Below are positions 8,600-18,328 of a stretch of DNA of 64,000 nucleotides, piece after piece. The stretch is from NCBI GenBank assembly GCA_965261645.1, contig CBDHDJ010000004.1, forward strand, positions 682,001 through 746,000. The letters are read 5' to 3'. Under the pieces are notes generated by a model. The model was given only the letters and a program-made list of their open reading frames with translations. It ran no database searches and had not been told where the DNA came from. Each line of letters starts with the position of its first letter. Position 1 is the stretch's first letter. Origin of the DNA: CBDHDJ01 sp965261645. GTDB taxonomy: Bacteria; Pseudomonadota; Alphaproteobacteria; SHVV01. The position numbers and the translations under genes were made by a program.

Positions 8600-10909
8600 T
8601 CATCCCCGGCTCCCGGCAATACCGCCGCCGCGCCGCGGCCCCGCGCCGATCCGCAAGCCGCCCACCCGCGAGATGGCCCCGGCGGCAGCACCGCCAACCC
8701 GCTCGCCGCCGTCCTCGCCCGCACCACCGCGCCCGCCGATCCAGTCAAGGACGGCCGAAGGCAGCAGGTCGATGAGCTTGAACGAGGCGTTCATCAGCCC
8801 GTAGGCGATCATCACGTAGAGGGTGAGCATGGCGAGGAAGCCGATGGGACCAAGCCCGCCGGAAGCGCCCGCGTCGCGCATCTGCGGCAGCCAGACCTCG
8901 TTGAACAGCCCGATCCCGGCCAGAAACACGAAATATCCCGTGATCAGGCCGAACAGCATCAGCGGCGGGCGCAGGATCAGCCCGGGCAGGAACAGCCAGC
9001 CCAGCCGGGTGGCCTGTGTCGCGAGCCGGTTGCCGTCGCCGCGCGTCACATGGGCGGCGGCGAACACGGTGACGGCCAGCACCGCGACGACGACGGTGAC
9101 GATCCAGCCGAGAATGGCGAACAGGAAGCGGATGAAGGGTAGCGCCGGCAGCAGGTAGGCAAGCACCGCGCCGGCGATCAGCAGGAGCCCGAGCACGGTA
9201 GAGACGAAGCCGTCGGCGACCTGCCAGACGGATTCGAACATGTCGAGGCCCTTGCCGACGAAGGGCACGGATTCGAGCAGCCCCGATCCGGCGGCCGCGC
9301 CCATCAATGCCGTCATGGCGGCCAGCGCCGCGTTCATCAGGCCGTGTCCGAGGGAAGCCAGGTCGGCAATGGGATTGCCGCTGTCGGCGACGATCACGCT
9401 GTCGAGGTCGATGAATTCCATGAGACCCGCCGGCATGGCGCCGCCACCGCCCGGCGCGGGCAACGCGGCGGCCCCCCCGGCGGCAGCGGAGAACAGCATG
9501 GGCTGGTAGCCGCGCGACTGGACCAAGGCAGTCGTCAGTCCCTTGACGGCGGCATCGGCGGCGGGCGCCCATTGCCCCAGGCTCGGCGGCGGCAGGCTGA
9601 CGCCCGGAATGCTGTGGGCGGCGGCCTGGAACAGGCCGGTACGGTGGGCGATGGTGTTGAAGAAGCTCGCGGCCGACATCCAGCTTGCCGCCTTGGCATC
9701 CTCGGCCACCACACGGGCAAGCTCCGCGCGTTCCTCGGAAGCGGCGCGGGCAAGCGCCGTATCCAGCACGCCCGCATAACGCTCGGCCAGGCCCCGGCCC
9801 TCAAGCAGCGCATCGAGATCGGGCAAGGGCCGGCCGTAGACGGGCGATCCGGTCACATAATGGCCGGCGAGATCGGCCGCGACGGCGCGGATCTCCGGTA
9901 GCAGCCCGGCCAGCGCGTTACGGTGCCCCTCGGCGGCGATGCCGCGTGCGCCCTCGGCCGCGAGACCGGCGAAGCGGATCGCGCCGCACAGATCGCCCGG
10001 CATGCCGCGCCCGGCGCCGTCGTAATGCAGGATCCTCGCCGCGATGCGCCGGATCCGGGTGGTGCCAGGGCTTTTGTAGGCCTCGTCGGACTCTCGGAGT
10101 TCTATATAGGGTGCATCCCCTGCGCGAGCGGCGCTGCCGTTGGCCGCATACCGGCAGGCTTCCAGGATCAGGGTTCGGGCAATGGCGGCGCGCCAGACAG
10201 CCTCGCGGGGCCGGGGCGCGATGGGTTCGCCTGCGCCGAGCGCCTCTTCCGAGAATGGCTCCCACACCGCATTGGCGAAATCCCCTCCGAGATGGGCGAG
10301 GCCGATCACCGCGTGCTGGGCGCCATTCATGCCGCCCGGCAGCGGCGCCATCAGGGCAACGGCGGCAACGATGCGCACGATCTCCCAGGCGCCGAAGCCG
10401 AACCGGCCCTCGCGGGCGGTATCGAGGGTGCCGGCCACCGTGTGCCAGACCAGCAGGAACCCCGCCAGCGCCAGCACCCCGCCGTTGAAGACGAACAGCA
10501 TGTCGCCGAGCACGGAGCTGCGGCCCGCGCCGATATCGCCGAGAAAGGCCAGCACGTCCCGCGTAGCTTGGTCGGCATCGGCGAACAGGCCCCGGTCGAT
10601 GGTCTGTGCCGCCGCCGGTTCGGACAGCAGCCCCGCAATACCCAACCCGATAAATACCGCGCCGGCGAGCAGGACAAGAAGGCCGATACAGGAAAGGGCA
10701 CGCTTTTTCGTCAACCGCGGCCTGTTTGCCTCTTGCGTGTTGGCTACCGGGTCCCCCTTCTTTGTCTCATGCGTCACGTTCGGTGGAGCATTGGCCGGCA
10801 CCGGGAGCTGAAACGGCCGCATCCTCCGGACCAGTTCGGCCGAGGACCGCACCGCATCCGTGAAGGAGCGGGTCAACTCCGGGGCAAACAGGAAGCGGAG
10901 CGCGCCCAT
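8600..10909 (-). CDS. traY: DotA/TraY-family polytopic membrane protein
   Basis: 769-residue integral membrane protein of I-type (Dot/Icm, IncI) secretion systems. A first helix near residues 71-93 is followed by TIDRGLFADADQATRDVL, which resembles the conserved DotA N-terminal region. A further hydrophobic pair lies near 145-190, then a long periplasmic domain. A cluster of C-terminal helices includes LPALPFIRFLFAILGWIVTV, ILRPPLMLFGLITGYFVFL and FLAMLTLYVMIAYGLMN. The tail is Gly/Arg-rich. It is followed by a 118-bp gap before the coupling ATPase, the largest gap in this part of the operon. Confidence 0.9.
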   Translation of the reverse strand: MGALRFLFAPELTRSFTDAVRSSAELVRRMRPFQLPVPANAPPNVTHETKKGDPVANTQEANRPRLTKKRALSCIGLLVLLAGAVFIGLGIAGLLSEPAAAQTIDRGLFADADQATRDVLAFLGDIGAGRSSVLGDMLFVFNGGVLALAGFLLVWHTVAGTLDTAREGRFGFGAWEIVRIVAAVALMAPLPGGMNGAQHAVIGLAHLGGDFANAVWEPFSEEALGAGEPIAPRPREAVWRAAIARTLILEACRYAANGSAARAGDAPYIELRESDEAYKSPGTTRIRRIAARILHYDGAGRGMPGDLCGAIRFAGLAAEGARGIAAEGHRNALAGLLPEIRAVAADLAGHYVTGSPVYGRPLPDLDALLEGRGLAERYAGVLDTALARAASEERAELARVVAEDAKAASWMSAASFFNTIAHRTGLFQAAAHSIPGVSLPPPSLGQWAPAADAAVKGLTTALVQSRGYQPMLFSAAAGGAAALPAPGGGGAMPAGLMEFIDLDSVIVADSGNPIADLASLGHGLMNAALAAMTALMGAAAGSGLLESVPFVGKGLDMFESVWQVADGFVSTVLGLLLIAGAVLAYLLPALPFIRFLFAILGWIVTVVVAVLAVTVFAAAHVTRGDGNRLATQATRLGWLFLPGLILRPPLMLFGLITGYFVFLAGIGLFNEVWLPQMRDAGASGGLGPIGFLAMLTLYVMIAYGLMNASFKLIDLLPSAVLDWIGGRGGAGEDGGERVGGAAAGAISRVGGLRIGAGPRRGGGIAGSRG

Positions 10910-10914
10910 GGCGG

Positions 10915-12066
10915 TCAGTTGGCTCCGGCGGCCGGGTTGGCGAGGCCGGGCAGAAGGCGCATGCCTTCGGCGGCAAGCGCCAACCCGGTGGCGTCGATAG
11001 CGCCGCGCCGTTCATCGAGCCGGTAGCGGCGCCAGTCGAGCATCAGCGAGACGGCTTGCAGGGTGACCAGCTCGCGCAGCAGGTTCTCCTGGCTCATCGC
11101 TTGCAGATCGACGAACCAGCCGGGGTTCTCGAACCGGCGGCTGGCGAGCAGTTCCAGAAGCTCATAGCGGCTGACCGGGGTTGCCGCATCGCGTCCCGGC
11201 GCGGCCTGGGCGGCCCAGGCCCCAAGCGCGGCGCCCGGTGCGCGCAATGCGCGGGCATGGGCGAAGTAATCGCCTGCCAAAGCGGCGCGGGCGTCAGCCG
11301 ATCGCGCGAGCAGGACGCGGCGGCGCTCCTGATCGGTCTCGGCGGAGGCCAGCGCCGGCGGATCGTGGACCACGGGGACGGCGAGATTGCGCGACAGCTC
11401 GACCGCCGTACGCAGTTCCGCTTCGTTCGCGAAGGTGCGCCGGTCGAGCAGATTACCGGCCTTCAGGTCGGCGGCGTGGAGCGCATCAGCGCCCCGGCAG
11501 AGCGCGGCATCCTCCCCGGCGCGCGGACCGTTGCAATAGGTACTCGTCAGGCTCTCGAAGCGGGCCGCGTTGCCGGCGGCAGCGCCTGCATCGGGCACGG
11601 CGGCACGGTCGCCCGCGATACGTCCCGTCTCCGCTCCTGCCGCACGCACATAGGCGCTTTCGGCCGCTTGCCGTGTCGCGGCAAGCCCGGCCAGGCCGGT
11701 GATCGCGGCGCAGCCGCTGTCTGTCGGCCGGCGGGCGCGCATGGCCCTGGTTTCCTCGACCTCGCGGGCGATCTGCGCCTGAAGCTTGGTCTGAGCGTCG
11801 AGCGCGCCGGTCACCGCCTTGGCGCTTTGCGCCGCATAACCCGAGAGCTGGCCCGTTTGCAGGCGAAGCGCCTCGACGATGGTGGCTTCCATGACGTCGA
11901 TTTCGCGGGTGAGACCAGCGAGCACGCGGCTTGCCTCGGCCCGGTCGTTGTCGGTCGGATCGCACGGCGAATGGGCGCGGGCGGGCGGAGCCGCCAACGT
12001 TGCGGTCAGGGCCGTGGCAAGGATCACGGCATGGAAGACGGTGCGGCAACGAACGGGGGTACTCAT
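10915..12066 (-). CDS. secreted protein of the transfer operon, unknown function
   Basis: 383 residues with a clear signal peptide (cleavage likely after APPARA, about residue 31) and a largely alpha-helical, Ala-rich body. The N-terminal third could form coiled coils (VLAGLTREIDVMEATIVEAL, then LDAQTKLQAQIAREVEETRA). Scattered Cys residues could form periplasmic disulfides. No named family was recognised. It lies between traU/ssb and traY, where IncI plasmids carry traW and traX, but homology to either cannot be claimed. Confidence 0.75.
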   Translation of the reverse strand: MSTPVRCRTVFHAVILATALTATLAAPPARAHSPCDPTDNDRAEASRVLAGLTREIDVMEATIVEALRLQTGQLSGYAAQSAKAVTGALDAQTKLQAQIAREVEETRAMRARRPTDSGCAAITGLAGLAATRQAAESAYVRAAGAETGRIAGDRAAVPDAGAAAGNAARFESLTSTYCNGPRAGEDAALCRGADALHAADLKAGNLLDRRTFANEAELRTAVELSRNLAVPVVHDPPALASAETDQERRRVLLARSADARAALAGDYFAHARALRAPGAALGAWAAQAAPGRDAATPVSRYELLELLASRRFENPGWFVDLQAMSQENLLRELVTLQAVSLMLDWRRYRLDERRGAIDATGLALAAEGMRLLPGLANPAAGAN

Positions 12067-12602
12067 TGCCCACCTCCCAGGATGCCGCGGAAGCGTTCGG
12101 CGTTGACCCCGCTGTCTTGCAGGATGTTGCCGTTCCGGGCGTCGGTATCGAGCCCCGGCAGGCGGTGCAGTCCCGGTAGCCGGGGCAGCCGGGAGGTATA
12201 GACCGAGGCGTCCAGCGTACGGCCGACATAGTCGCGGTAGGTGTTCCGCGCGATCTCGCAGATCCGGCGCTGTGCGAGACCGAGGATTTCCTCGAGCGCG
12301 CGGCCGGGATCGAACAGCACGTTAAAGGCCCGGTAGTTGAACAGATCCTCCACGCACGAGAAGTCGAGGATCGAGTCCGGATCGCGGATGCCCTGATCGG
12401 GGTTGCGGATGACGGCAAGATCCTGCTCGACGCCCCGCGCGGCGCTCGCCGCCAGCGCCTCGCGGATCCCGGGATCGCAGCCCGCTTCAAGTGCGGCAGG
12501 CGGCGGGGCCTGGGCCAGGACCGGCGAGACTCCGGGAACGGAGGCGAGCGCCGGCGCCAGAAGCGCCAGTGCCGCGAGCGCGCGGCCTACGCGCCTGTTC
12601 AT
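12063..12602 (-). CDS. secreted protein of the transfer operon, unknown function
   Basis: 179 residues with an N-terminal signal sequence (RALAALALLAPALASVPG). The mature part has CDPGIREAL, a central FSCVEDLFNYRAFNVLFDP and CEIARNTYRDYVGRTLD, with three Cys in total. The ATG overlaps the ssb stop as TGATG; a GTG one codon earlier is also possible. It is probably a periplasmic or outer-membrane accessory of the channel. Its stop overlaps the next secreted protein's start, so the two are translationally coupled. Confidence 0.72.
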   Translation of the reverse strand: MNRRVGRALAALALLAPALASVPGVSPVLAQAPPPAALEAGCDPGIREALAASAARGVEQDLAVIRNPDQGIRDPDSILDFSCVEDLFNYRAFNVLFDPGRALEEILGLAQRRICEIARNTYRDYVGRTLDASVYTSRLPRLPGLHRLPGLDTDARNGNILQDSGVNAERFRGILGGGQ

Positions 12603-13084
12603 CACTGCCCCCCGACCCCGGAGGGGCCCGCCGCGCCATCGGCCTCCCCGGTTGGCGCGGGCGCGCCGGTGGTCCCGCCGGGATCCCCGTTTTCCACCAC
12701 CTCGCCCACGTCTTCCACGCCTTCCACGCGGCCGTCGTCCTGGCGCGGTGACAGCACGTTGACGAGGCCTTGCGGTCCCCCGACAACGATCTCCGTAACC
12801 CGGCGGTTGTTGCCCTTCTTGTCCTGGTATTCACGCGTGGTAATACGCCCTTCGATCAGAAGCGCGGCGCCCTTGCGGACCAGCTTTTCGACTGCCGCGA
12901 CGGCAGCGCCGAACACAACGATCCGGTGCCACTGGGTGGCCTCACCCGTCTCGCCGTCCTTGCGCCGCCATTTGTCGGTGGTGGCCAGGCTGAAGGCGGC
13001 GGCCTTCTCACCGCTCTTCATCGTGCGAACCTCGGGGTCGCGCCCCGTGTGGCCCAGCAACGTCACCCGATTCATGTTCAACAT
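12602..13084 (-). CDS. ssb: single-stranded DNA-binding protein
   Basis: 160 residues. It has an OB-fold start, MNRVTLLGHTGRDPEVRTMKSG, the conserved W-H-R-I-V-V-F strand, LIEGRITTREYQDKKGNNR, and a long flexible acidic/Gly tail. The tail ends GVGGQ, not the usual DDDIPF, so it may not recruit the host proteins that read that tip. It starts inside the end of traU and is in the middle of the secretion genes. It probably coats transferred single strands. Confidence 0.93.
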   Translation of the reverse strand: MLNMNRVTLLGHTGRDPEVRTMKSGEKAAAFSLATTDKWRRKDGETGEATQWHRIVVFGAAVAAVEKLVRKGAALLIEGRITTREYQDKKGNNRRVTEIVVGGPQGLVNVLSPRQDDGRVEGVEDVGEVVENGDPGGTTGAPAPTGEADGAAGPSGVGGQ

Positions 13085-16000
13085 CGCTTATTCCTCCGTT
13101 TCGGTTGGTTGGCCGGTACGGACCGGCCGGTGGAAACCGCCGCGGCCGGATCATCGCCGGCCGGCTTGAAGGCGGATTGGGTGGTTTCAGCTGCCGGCAC
13201 GAGCTCCTCCGCGAGGCGGTCGAGCACGTCTTCCTCGGTGGCGCCGGCGCGGATACCCGCCGCCGCAAGGCGGCCAAGCTCGGCGTCGATGCGGGCACGC
13301 GCGGTTCCCATGGGGAAGGCCCGCGCCAGCACGGCTCTCGCGACGGCCGGGGCCAGCCAGGCCTGAAGACGCGACCGCAGCGCCACATCGGCGGGGCTGG
13401 TGGTTAGCGCCCAAAGTTCGGCCGGTCCCGGGGTGTTGACGACCAACTGCTCGAAGCGCCCGCGCGCATCGCTGGCGATAAGAAGTACCGGCGCGCCGTC
13501 CTTGCCGGGTCCCGGCAGGCGGTAGCGGATGGCGTCCTGGAGGGTTTCACTTAGTGCAAATATCCCGGACAGCGCCTCGATCTCGCGGGCCTTGCCGCCT
13601 GCACCGAGGATCCAGTACCGGTTGGCAAGCTCGGTCAGCGCGCCGCCGAAATCCTCCAGCCGCTGCGAGGCCAGGGAAAGACGCACCCGTAACTTGCGGG
13701 CCTCGCGCACATCGCGCTCGACCTGGGCGCGCACCGCGGGCGCCCCGGCGGTGCGATGGAACTCATCGAACGCGAGACGCTTGGGCGCCTCGCGAATATC
13801 GCGCAGGCGGTGCCCGTGCCAGGCCCGGTAGGGCTCGGGGATATCGCGGAGTGAGTCCTCGCCGATCCACCAGTGCCGGGTCAACGCATGGCGGGCCAGC
13901 AGGTAGAAAGCAGCGGTCTGGCGCCCCGCCTCGGGCGAGCCCTGCGGCGCCACGCCGGCGAGATCGATGGCGGCGATACGCACATGCCCGATATCGAAGG
14001 CGGTAGGCGCGAACATGATCGGCCAGTCGCCCGAGAGCGCGGTCAAGATGCGGATAAAGGCCTGGGTCACCGTCTCGCCGCCGGCGCCGTAGGCGGTATC
14101 ACCGACGAGCCCCTGCACGGCGGGCTCGCGCACCGCTGCCAGCAGATCGCCCAGCACCGGCACGGCATAGAGCTGCGCCCGCGCGGCCGCCGCATGGGCG
14201 CCGGCCTCAAACAGCAGGTCGACGATCTCCCACCACAACGGGGCCTCTGGCGGATCGATCCCGGCGGCGGCCAGCGCCGCATCGACCGCCCCGTCGCGTC
14301 CCACCGTATAGGCATGCGGCTCGGCGCCGGCGATCTTGTCCGAACGCAGCGCATAGACCGCCGTGATCGCCGGGCCGATCAGCTCGCGCATGCCGTCGGG
14401 GACACCTTCGGCCCCGGCCGGGGTCATCATCAAACCCAGCAGGTTCACCAGGAAAGCGCGCTCGGCGGGCAGCGGCGCTCGGCAGCCAAGCTGGGTGTCG
14501 CACGGGTTGATCGCGTGCTCACGTGTCATCCGGAGCGCGAACCAGCCGGCCTCATGGCGACGGTCCGGCGGCAAGGCTTCGCGGATCAGTGAGATCAATC
14601 CGGCCGAGGACGGCCCGATATCGATGGTCGCACTGAGTGGCAGGCGGGCCTGGCCGCCCTGCAGGCAGAAGGCGAGGCCGAGGCTGTTCATCAGCACCGA
14701 CTTGCCGCGTCCGGGGACACCGTAGATCAACTCGAAACCGTAATCCTCGCCGTCCTCCCAGGCGAACGCCAGGGGCTTGCCGTCGATTGAGCGGAACAGA
14801 TGCCCCGCGCCGCTGTTCGACAAGGGCGCGGGCCTGCCCGCTGGCAACAAACGGAGCGCTTCCGTAAGCGGCGCGAGCGCGGGCTCGGCGGTGGCGCCGC
14901 AACAGAACCCGGGCACCGAGGCGGCGAGGCTTTCCAGGGGATCGCCGACCAACGGCGTGAACACTGTCTCACCCCAGCCCTCGGCGAGCTGTTGCAGGCG
15001 GCTCAGGCGGCGCCGCAGTGCGTCTTCCCCGTCTTCCGGTGTCACCCAGGTCAGCAGGCCGAGGCGCAGCCGGACGATTGCATGGGCGTCGGCGCCGAGC
15101 TTGCTGAGGTCGCGCATGGCGTTGCGCACCAGCAAACTGTCGTCGGACGAGAACGCGAGGAACGCCGCCGCGACGTTTGTCATGGCGGCATCGAGGCCGG
15201 CAAGGCCGCCGCCCTCGATCAGCACCGAGAAACGGCAGGGCAATCCGGCATCGGCCAAGCGTTCCATCAGTTCGGAGAACGGGCGCGCGCGGCGCGGTCC
15301 GAGCACCATGTCGAGGGCGCCGTAAAGCCGTTCGCCGATGCGGATTCCACCCGCTGTCCGCTCGGGATCGCGGATCAGCAGTTGCGGCCCCAGCGGCGGC
15401 GGGAACGCGCCATCCTCGGGCGGCGCGGTCAGCCTCGCGGGCGCGTCGTTGGCGACCGTCACCGGACGCCAATCCTGTGCGGTCGAGTCCGAGCCGTTCA
15501 GCGACCGGCGCAGGGTGGCGCATGCGGCGTCGCTGCCAAGCACCTCGGCCATGATCCCAGCCTCGGCGAACAGCGCCGCAAGGGTGTCGAGGAAGGCCTC
15601 GTGCCGGGGCGGGAGGCCATCGGGGGCCAGATACGGGCATTGTGAGGAGTCGGCGTCCGGCAGCCATTGGCGCAGCCGTCGCCTGAGCTGCTTGCTGTCG
15701 CGTTTCAACTGGTCGGCCGGCAACACGGCCGGGCGGGTCCAGGCGGCGATAACGAAACTCTCGGCTGCCATCAGAGGCGCCAGGCGGCGGCCGCGCTCGG
15801 CGATCACGTCGCCCAGCGCGAGCCCGAGCCGCTCGCATTGCCGCAGCGTCTCCCCGCCCACCGCCGCGACCAGCCGTGCCGCCTCGTCCGGGGCCCGCTC
15901 GAACACCGCGTGCAGCGCGTGGCCGGGACCGGTAAAGACGCTGTTGAGGCGGCGGGCGCCAAGTTCGATGAAGCCGTCGAGCTCTCGGGCGCCCATCATC

Positions 16001-16206
16001 GAACGGGCCCCGTCAAGGCGGAACAGCGAGACCAGCGAGCCGTCGCGGCACGCCATCACGCCGGCCCTGCCGGGCAGGGAAAACGCCGCTGCCGGCAGCA
16101 GGAAACTCTCCAGCGGCTTTTTTCGGACCGCCCAGCTCAGCCGCAGCGCATCCTCGATCGCGCCATACATTGAAAATGGCAGCGGGAAAGGCATCGAAAC
16201 GGGCAT
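13078..16206 (-). CDS. traU: DotO/IcmB/TraU secretion ATPase
   Basis: 1042-residue cytoplasmic ATPase of the VirB4-like class that energises I-type secretion. The Walker A motif GVPGRGKSV is at about 496-504, and a Walker B-like KRLAFDEFH lies near 810. A following conserved arginine-rich helix reads VERDVREARKLRVRLSLASQ. The first 480 residues form the family-specific N-terminal domain. Length matches TraU/DotO. It lies after the icmD-like gene (13-bp gap) and overlaps ssb by 7 bp. Confidence 0.92.
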   Translation of the reverse strand: MPVSMPFPLPFSMYGAIEDALRLSWAVRKKPLESFLLPAAAFSLPGRAGVMACRDGSLVSLFRLDGARSMMGARELDGFIELGARRLNSVFTGPGHALHAVFERAPDEAARLVAAVGGETLRQCERLGLALGDVIAERGRRLAPLMAAESFVIAAWTRPAVLPADQLKRDSKQLRRRLRQWLPDADSSQCPYLAPDGLPPRHEAFLDTLAALFAEAGIMAEVLGSDAACATLRRSLNGSDSTAQDWRPVTVANDAPARLTAPPEDGAFPPPLGPQLLIRDPERTAGGIRIGERLYGALDMVLGPRRARPFSELMERLADAGLPCRFSVLIEGGGLAGLDAAMTNVAAAFLAFSSDDSLLVRNAMRDLSKLGADAHAIVRLRLGLLTWVTPEDGEDALRRRLSRLQQLAEGWGETVFTPLVGDPLESLAASVPGFCCGATAEPALAPLTEALRLLPAGRPAPLSNSGAGHLFRSIDGKPLAFAWEDGEDYGFELIYGVPGRGKSVLMNSLGLAFCLQGGQARLPLSATIDIGPSSAGLISLIREALPPDRRHEAGWFALRMTREHAINPCDTQLGCRAPLPAERAFLVNLLGLMMTPAGAEGVPDGMRELIGPAITAVYALRSDKIAGAEPHAYTVGRDGAVDAALAAAGIDPPEAPLWWEIVDLLFEAGAHAAAARAQLYAVPVLGDLLAAVREPAVQGLVGDTAYGAGGETVTQAFIRILTALSGDWPIMFAPTAFDIGHVRIAAIDLAGVAPQGSPEAGRQTAAFYLLARHALTRHWWIGEDSLRDIPEPYRAWHGHRLRDIREAPKRLAFDEFHRTAGAPAVRAQVERDVREARKLRVRLSLASQRLEDFGGALTELANRYWILGAGGKAREIEALSGIFALSETLQDAIRYRLPGPGKDGAPVLLIASDARGRFEQLVVNTPGPAELWALTTSPADVALRSRLQAWLAPAVARAVLARAFPMGTARARIDAELGRLAAAGIRAGATEEDVLDRLAEELVPAAETTQSAFKPAGDDPAAAVSTGRSVPANQPKRRNKRC

Positions 16207-16219
16207 TGCCTGCGCCTTC

Positions 16220-16612
16220 CTAAAGCCGGGGCTTGATCACGGTGTGGCTGCCGCCGCTCAGACCTAAGGTGTCGCCCAGCGCGTTGATCACCGCCGGGGC
16301 CGCGATCAGCGAGACCCCGATCAGGATGGCGATCAGGCCGCTGCCGATGGTGGTCTGCTGCGGGTGATCGACATGGCGTTTCAGTTTGAGCAGGCCGAAG
16401 CCGACGATGGCGGCGCCGATGATGTAGAAGGCCACCGCCAGCAGGGCCGGCACCGACTCCAGGTCGTCCGCCGCCTCCTTCGCCATGTCGCCGAGCGAAA
16501 CCGCCAACGCAGGTCCCGCCGCTCCCGCCCACGAGACGGCGGAGAAAACCGCGGCAAACAGGCCCGCGGCCCATTCGAGGGAATGCCGTTTCAAGGGGTT
16601 TGCAATAGTCAT
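16220..16612 (-). CDS. IcmD/DotP-like small membrane protein (TraR equivalent)
   Basis: 130 residues with three hydrophobic segments. The first is signal-like (about 13-37); the others are ALLAVAFYIIGAAIVGFGLL (56-75) and SGLIAILIGVSLIAAPAVIN (91-110). Between them is the family signature LKLKRHVDHPQQTTIG. It starts at an ATG with AAAGGA seven bases upstream; an earlier ATG at 16627 overlaps the previous stop. IcmD-type proteins are inner-membrane components of I-type systems. Position between the icmC-like gene and traU supports the call. Confidence 0.8.
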   Translation of the reverse strand: MTIANPLKRHSLEWAAGLFAAVFSAVSWAGAAGPALAVSLGDMAKEAADDLESVPALLAVAFYIIGAAIVGFGLLKLKRHVDHPQQTTIGSGLIAILIGVSLIAAPAVINALGDTLGLSGGSHTVIKPRL

Positions 16613-16623
16613 CGGTTGTCCTT

Positions 16624-17163
16624 TCATCGGATGTTCAAGACAGCGATGCCGAGGCTGGTTTGCACCGCCTCGATCACCGCGACGATGTGCCAGGCGGCAA
16701 TGCCGCCGGCCATGTGGGCGAAGGCCTTGGGACCGCTCGCGCCGGGCTTGCCGTCAGCGGCGGCGCGCAACGTGAAGGCGCCCCGGATGAAGGCAAACAG
16801 CCCAACCAGGCTGACAAGGGTGAAGACGGCCGCCAGCAGCGCGTCATAGCCGGCGCCGCGCGCGCCATAACCGAGGCTCGCCGCAGCAGGCCGTGCTCCG
16901 GAACCGAACAGGCTTTCGCCCGCCGCCGAGAGCCACGACGGCAGAGCCGCCATGACGATGCAGATCAGGAAACTCAGCGCGGTGCCGCTGCCGGAGGGCG
17001 CATGAAACTTGTCCTCCGAGGTTTTCAGCAGCCGCAGCAGGCCTTGCGCGAAGGCGAACAGCGCCAGGACGTAGCAAAGCGCCGAGACCAACAGCAGCAG
17101 GCCGGGCTCGAGATCCCGGACCAGCGAGATCATTGCCTGGCCAATATCGTTGCGTTCAGCCAC
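16624..17163 (-). CDS. IcmC/DotE-like membrane protein (TraQ equivalent)
   Basis: 179 residues from a GTG that overlaps the traO end; an ATG at 17133 is an alternative. Four hydrophobic segments are visible: LLLLVSALCYVLALFAFAQG, ALSFLICIVMAALPSW, LLAAVFTLVSLVGLFAFIRG and a weaker one near the C-terminus (MAGGIAAWHIVAVIEAV). Architecture and position directly after traO match IcmC/TraQ of I-type systems. Confidence 0.75.
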   Translation of the reverse strand: MAERNDIGQAMISLVRDLEPGLLLLVSALCYVLALFAFAQGLLRLLKTSEDKFHAPSGSGTALSFLICIVMAALPSWLSAAGESLFGSGARPAAASLGYGARGAGYDALLAAVFTLVSLVGLFAFIRGAFTLRAAADGKPGASGPKAFAHMAGGIAAWHIVAVIEAVQTSLGIAVLNIR

Positions 17164-18328
17164 CGCCGGCGCCTCCGGCCGGCCCGCTCTCCGGCGTTGT
17201 CCCCGGAAGGCGTGCGAACATGACGATGAGTTCAGTATCGCGGGGAATGCGCACCGTCGGACGCTTCGGCGCGTTTTCCAGCAGAATGTCGCCGGCCGAT
17301 CGCGCTGCCGTCCCGAGGCCGCTATGGACGGCCTCGCGCGACGAGCCCTGGCGCCGCTCATAGCGCACATCGCCGCTCCCCAGCGTGACGCTCTCGGCGG
17401 GCCGGCCCATCGCCGTCAGGAAACCCTCCGCGAAACGCACCGCGGCGGGCAGCAGGACGCGCTGGAAGAAGTGACTGTCGACCTCGCCGGCGATGCCGTA
17501 ACAGGCGCAATCGAGACCGACAGCCCAGCCGTCGGTTGCCATACGCCGGCCGCGGTATTCCAGGCTGGTGAGCCGCAGCACCATGCGCTCGCCCACCAGG
17601 GTGAAGGCGCCCGCCGCGACGGCGCCGGCAAGCGGCGGTCCCAGTAGTTCGATCAGCACCGGTCCCGGATAGTCCGAGTTGACCGCATAAATCGTGCGCG
17701 CATAGATCCCGCCGCCCGCGGGCGGCAGGGGGATAGGCGGCTCGGGAGGTGTGCCGGAAGTGGCGGGCGCGGCCGTTTCGGGCTTGGCGGGCGGATAACG
17801 GATACGGACGATCTGCGGCGGTTTGCTCCATGTTTGCAGCAGCACGCCGATCAGATCCGATATCCGGTCTTCGGGCCGGCCGGGTGGGCTGCCTTCTTGC
17901 CGCAGCGGGCTGTAGGCTTCGTAGGTGGGCCGCGGCGCCACGCGGCCTCCGGGCTGGTGCTGCAAGGAGGGCGGTGTTCCGATTACGGACCGTGTGGATC
18001 CCACCCCACCGGCCGGCTGTGTGTAACCGGGCGCCTGGCCACGGCCAGAAAAGATCGGCACGAAGGAGTCGCCTTGTTGCCGTGCCGCGTCGAGCCGCAC
18101 CCGGTCGCGCTCGTCCAGCGTGTCGAGATAAGCCGGCGGAACGCTGTCTTCAGGGTTGAGTTTGACGCCCCGGTTGTCCGGCATCTGAGCCCAGGCCGAA
18201 CCCGGCGAGCCCGAAGACGCGGCGAGCAGAGCGCATATAAGAAGACTGCATACCGCGGGCGCATGGAGACGGTGTATCGCCATAGGCCGGTTTCGTGGCG
18301 TTTCAGCGATCGATCTATCGTTCATCAT
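17156..18328 (-). CDS. traO: DotG/IcmE/TraO core-complex protein
   Basis: 390 residues, far shorter than Legionella DotG, which carries long repeats. Residues about 1-48 hold a signal or anchor, followed by a Pro-rich linker (about 50-210). The C-terminal TrbI/VirB10-like domain reads IYARTIYAVNSDYPGPVLIELL, then VGLDCACYGIAGEVDSHFFQ, and ends PTVRIPRDTELIVMFA. This domain forms the outer-membrane ring of the channel with TraN and TraI. It overlaps traN by 14 bp. Confidence 0.88.
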   Translation of the reverse strand: MMNDRSIAETPRNRPMAIHRLHAPAVCSLLICALLAASSGSPGSAWAQMPDNRGVKLNPEDSVPPAYLDTLDERDRVRLDAARQQGDSFVPIFSGRGQAPGYTQPAGGVGSTRSVIGTPPSLQHQPGGRVAPRPTYEAYSPLRQEGSPPGRPEDRISDLIGVLLQTWSKPPQIVRIRYPPAKPETAAPATSGTPPEPPIPLPPAGGGIYARTIYAVNSDYPGPVLIELLGPPLAGAVAAGAFTLVGERMVLRLTSLEYRGRRMATDGWAVGLDCACYGIAGEVDSHFFQRVLLPAAVRFAEGFLTAMGRPAESVTLGSGDVRYERRQGSSREAVHSGLGTAARSAGDILLENAPKRPTVRIPRDTELIVMFARLPGTTPESGPAGGAGGG

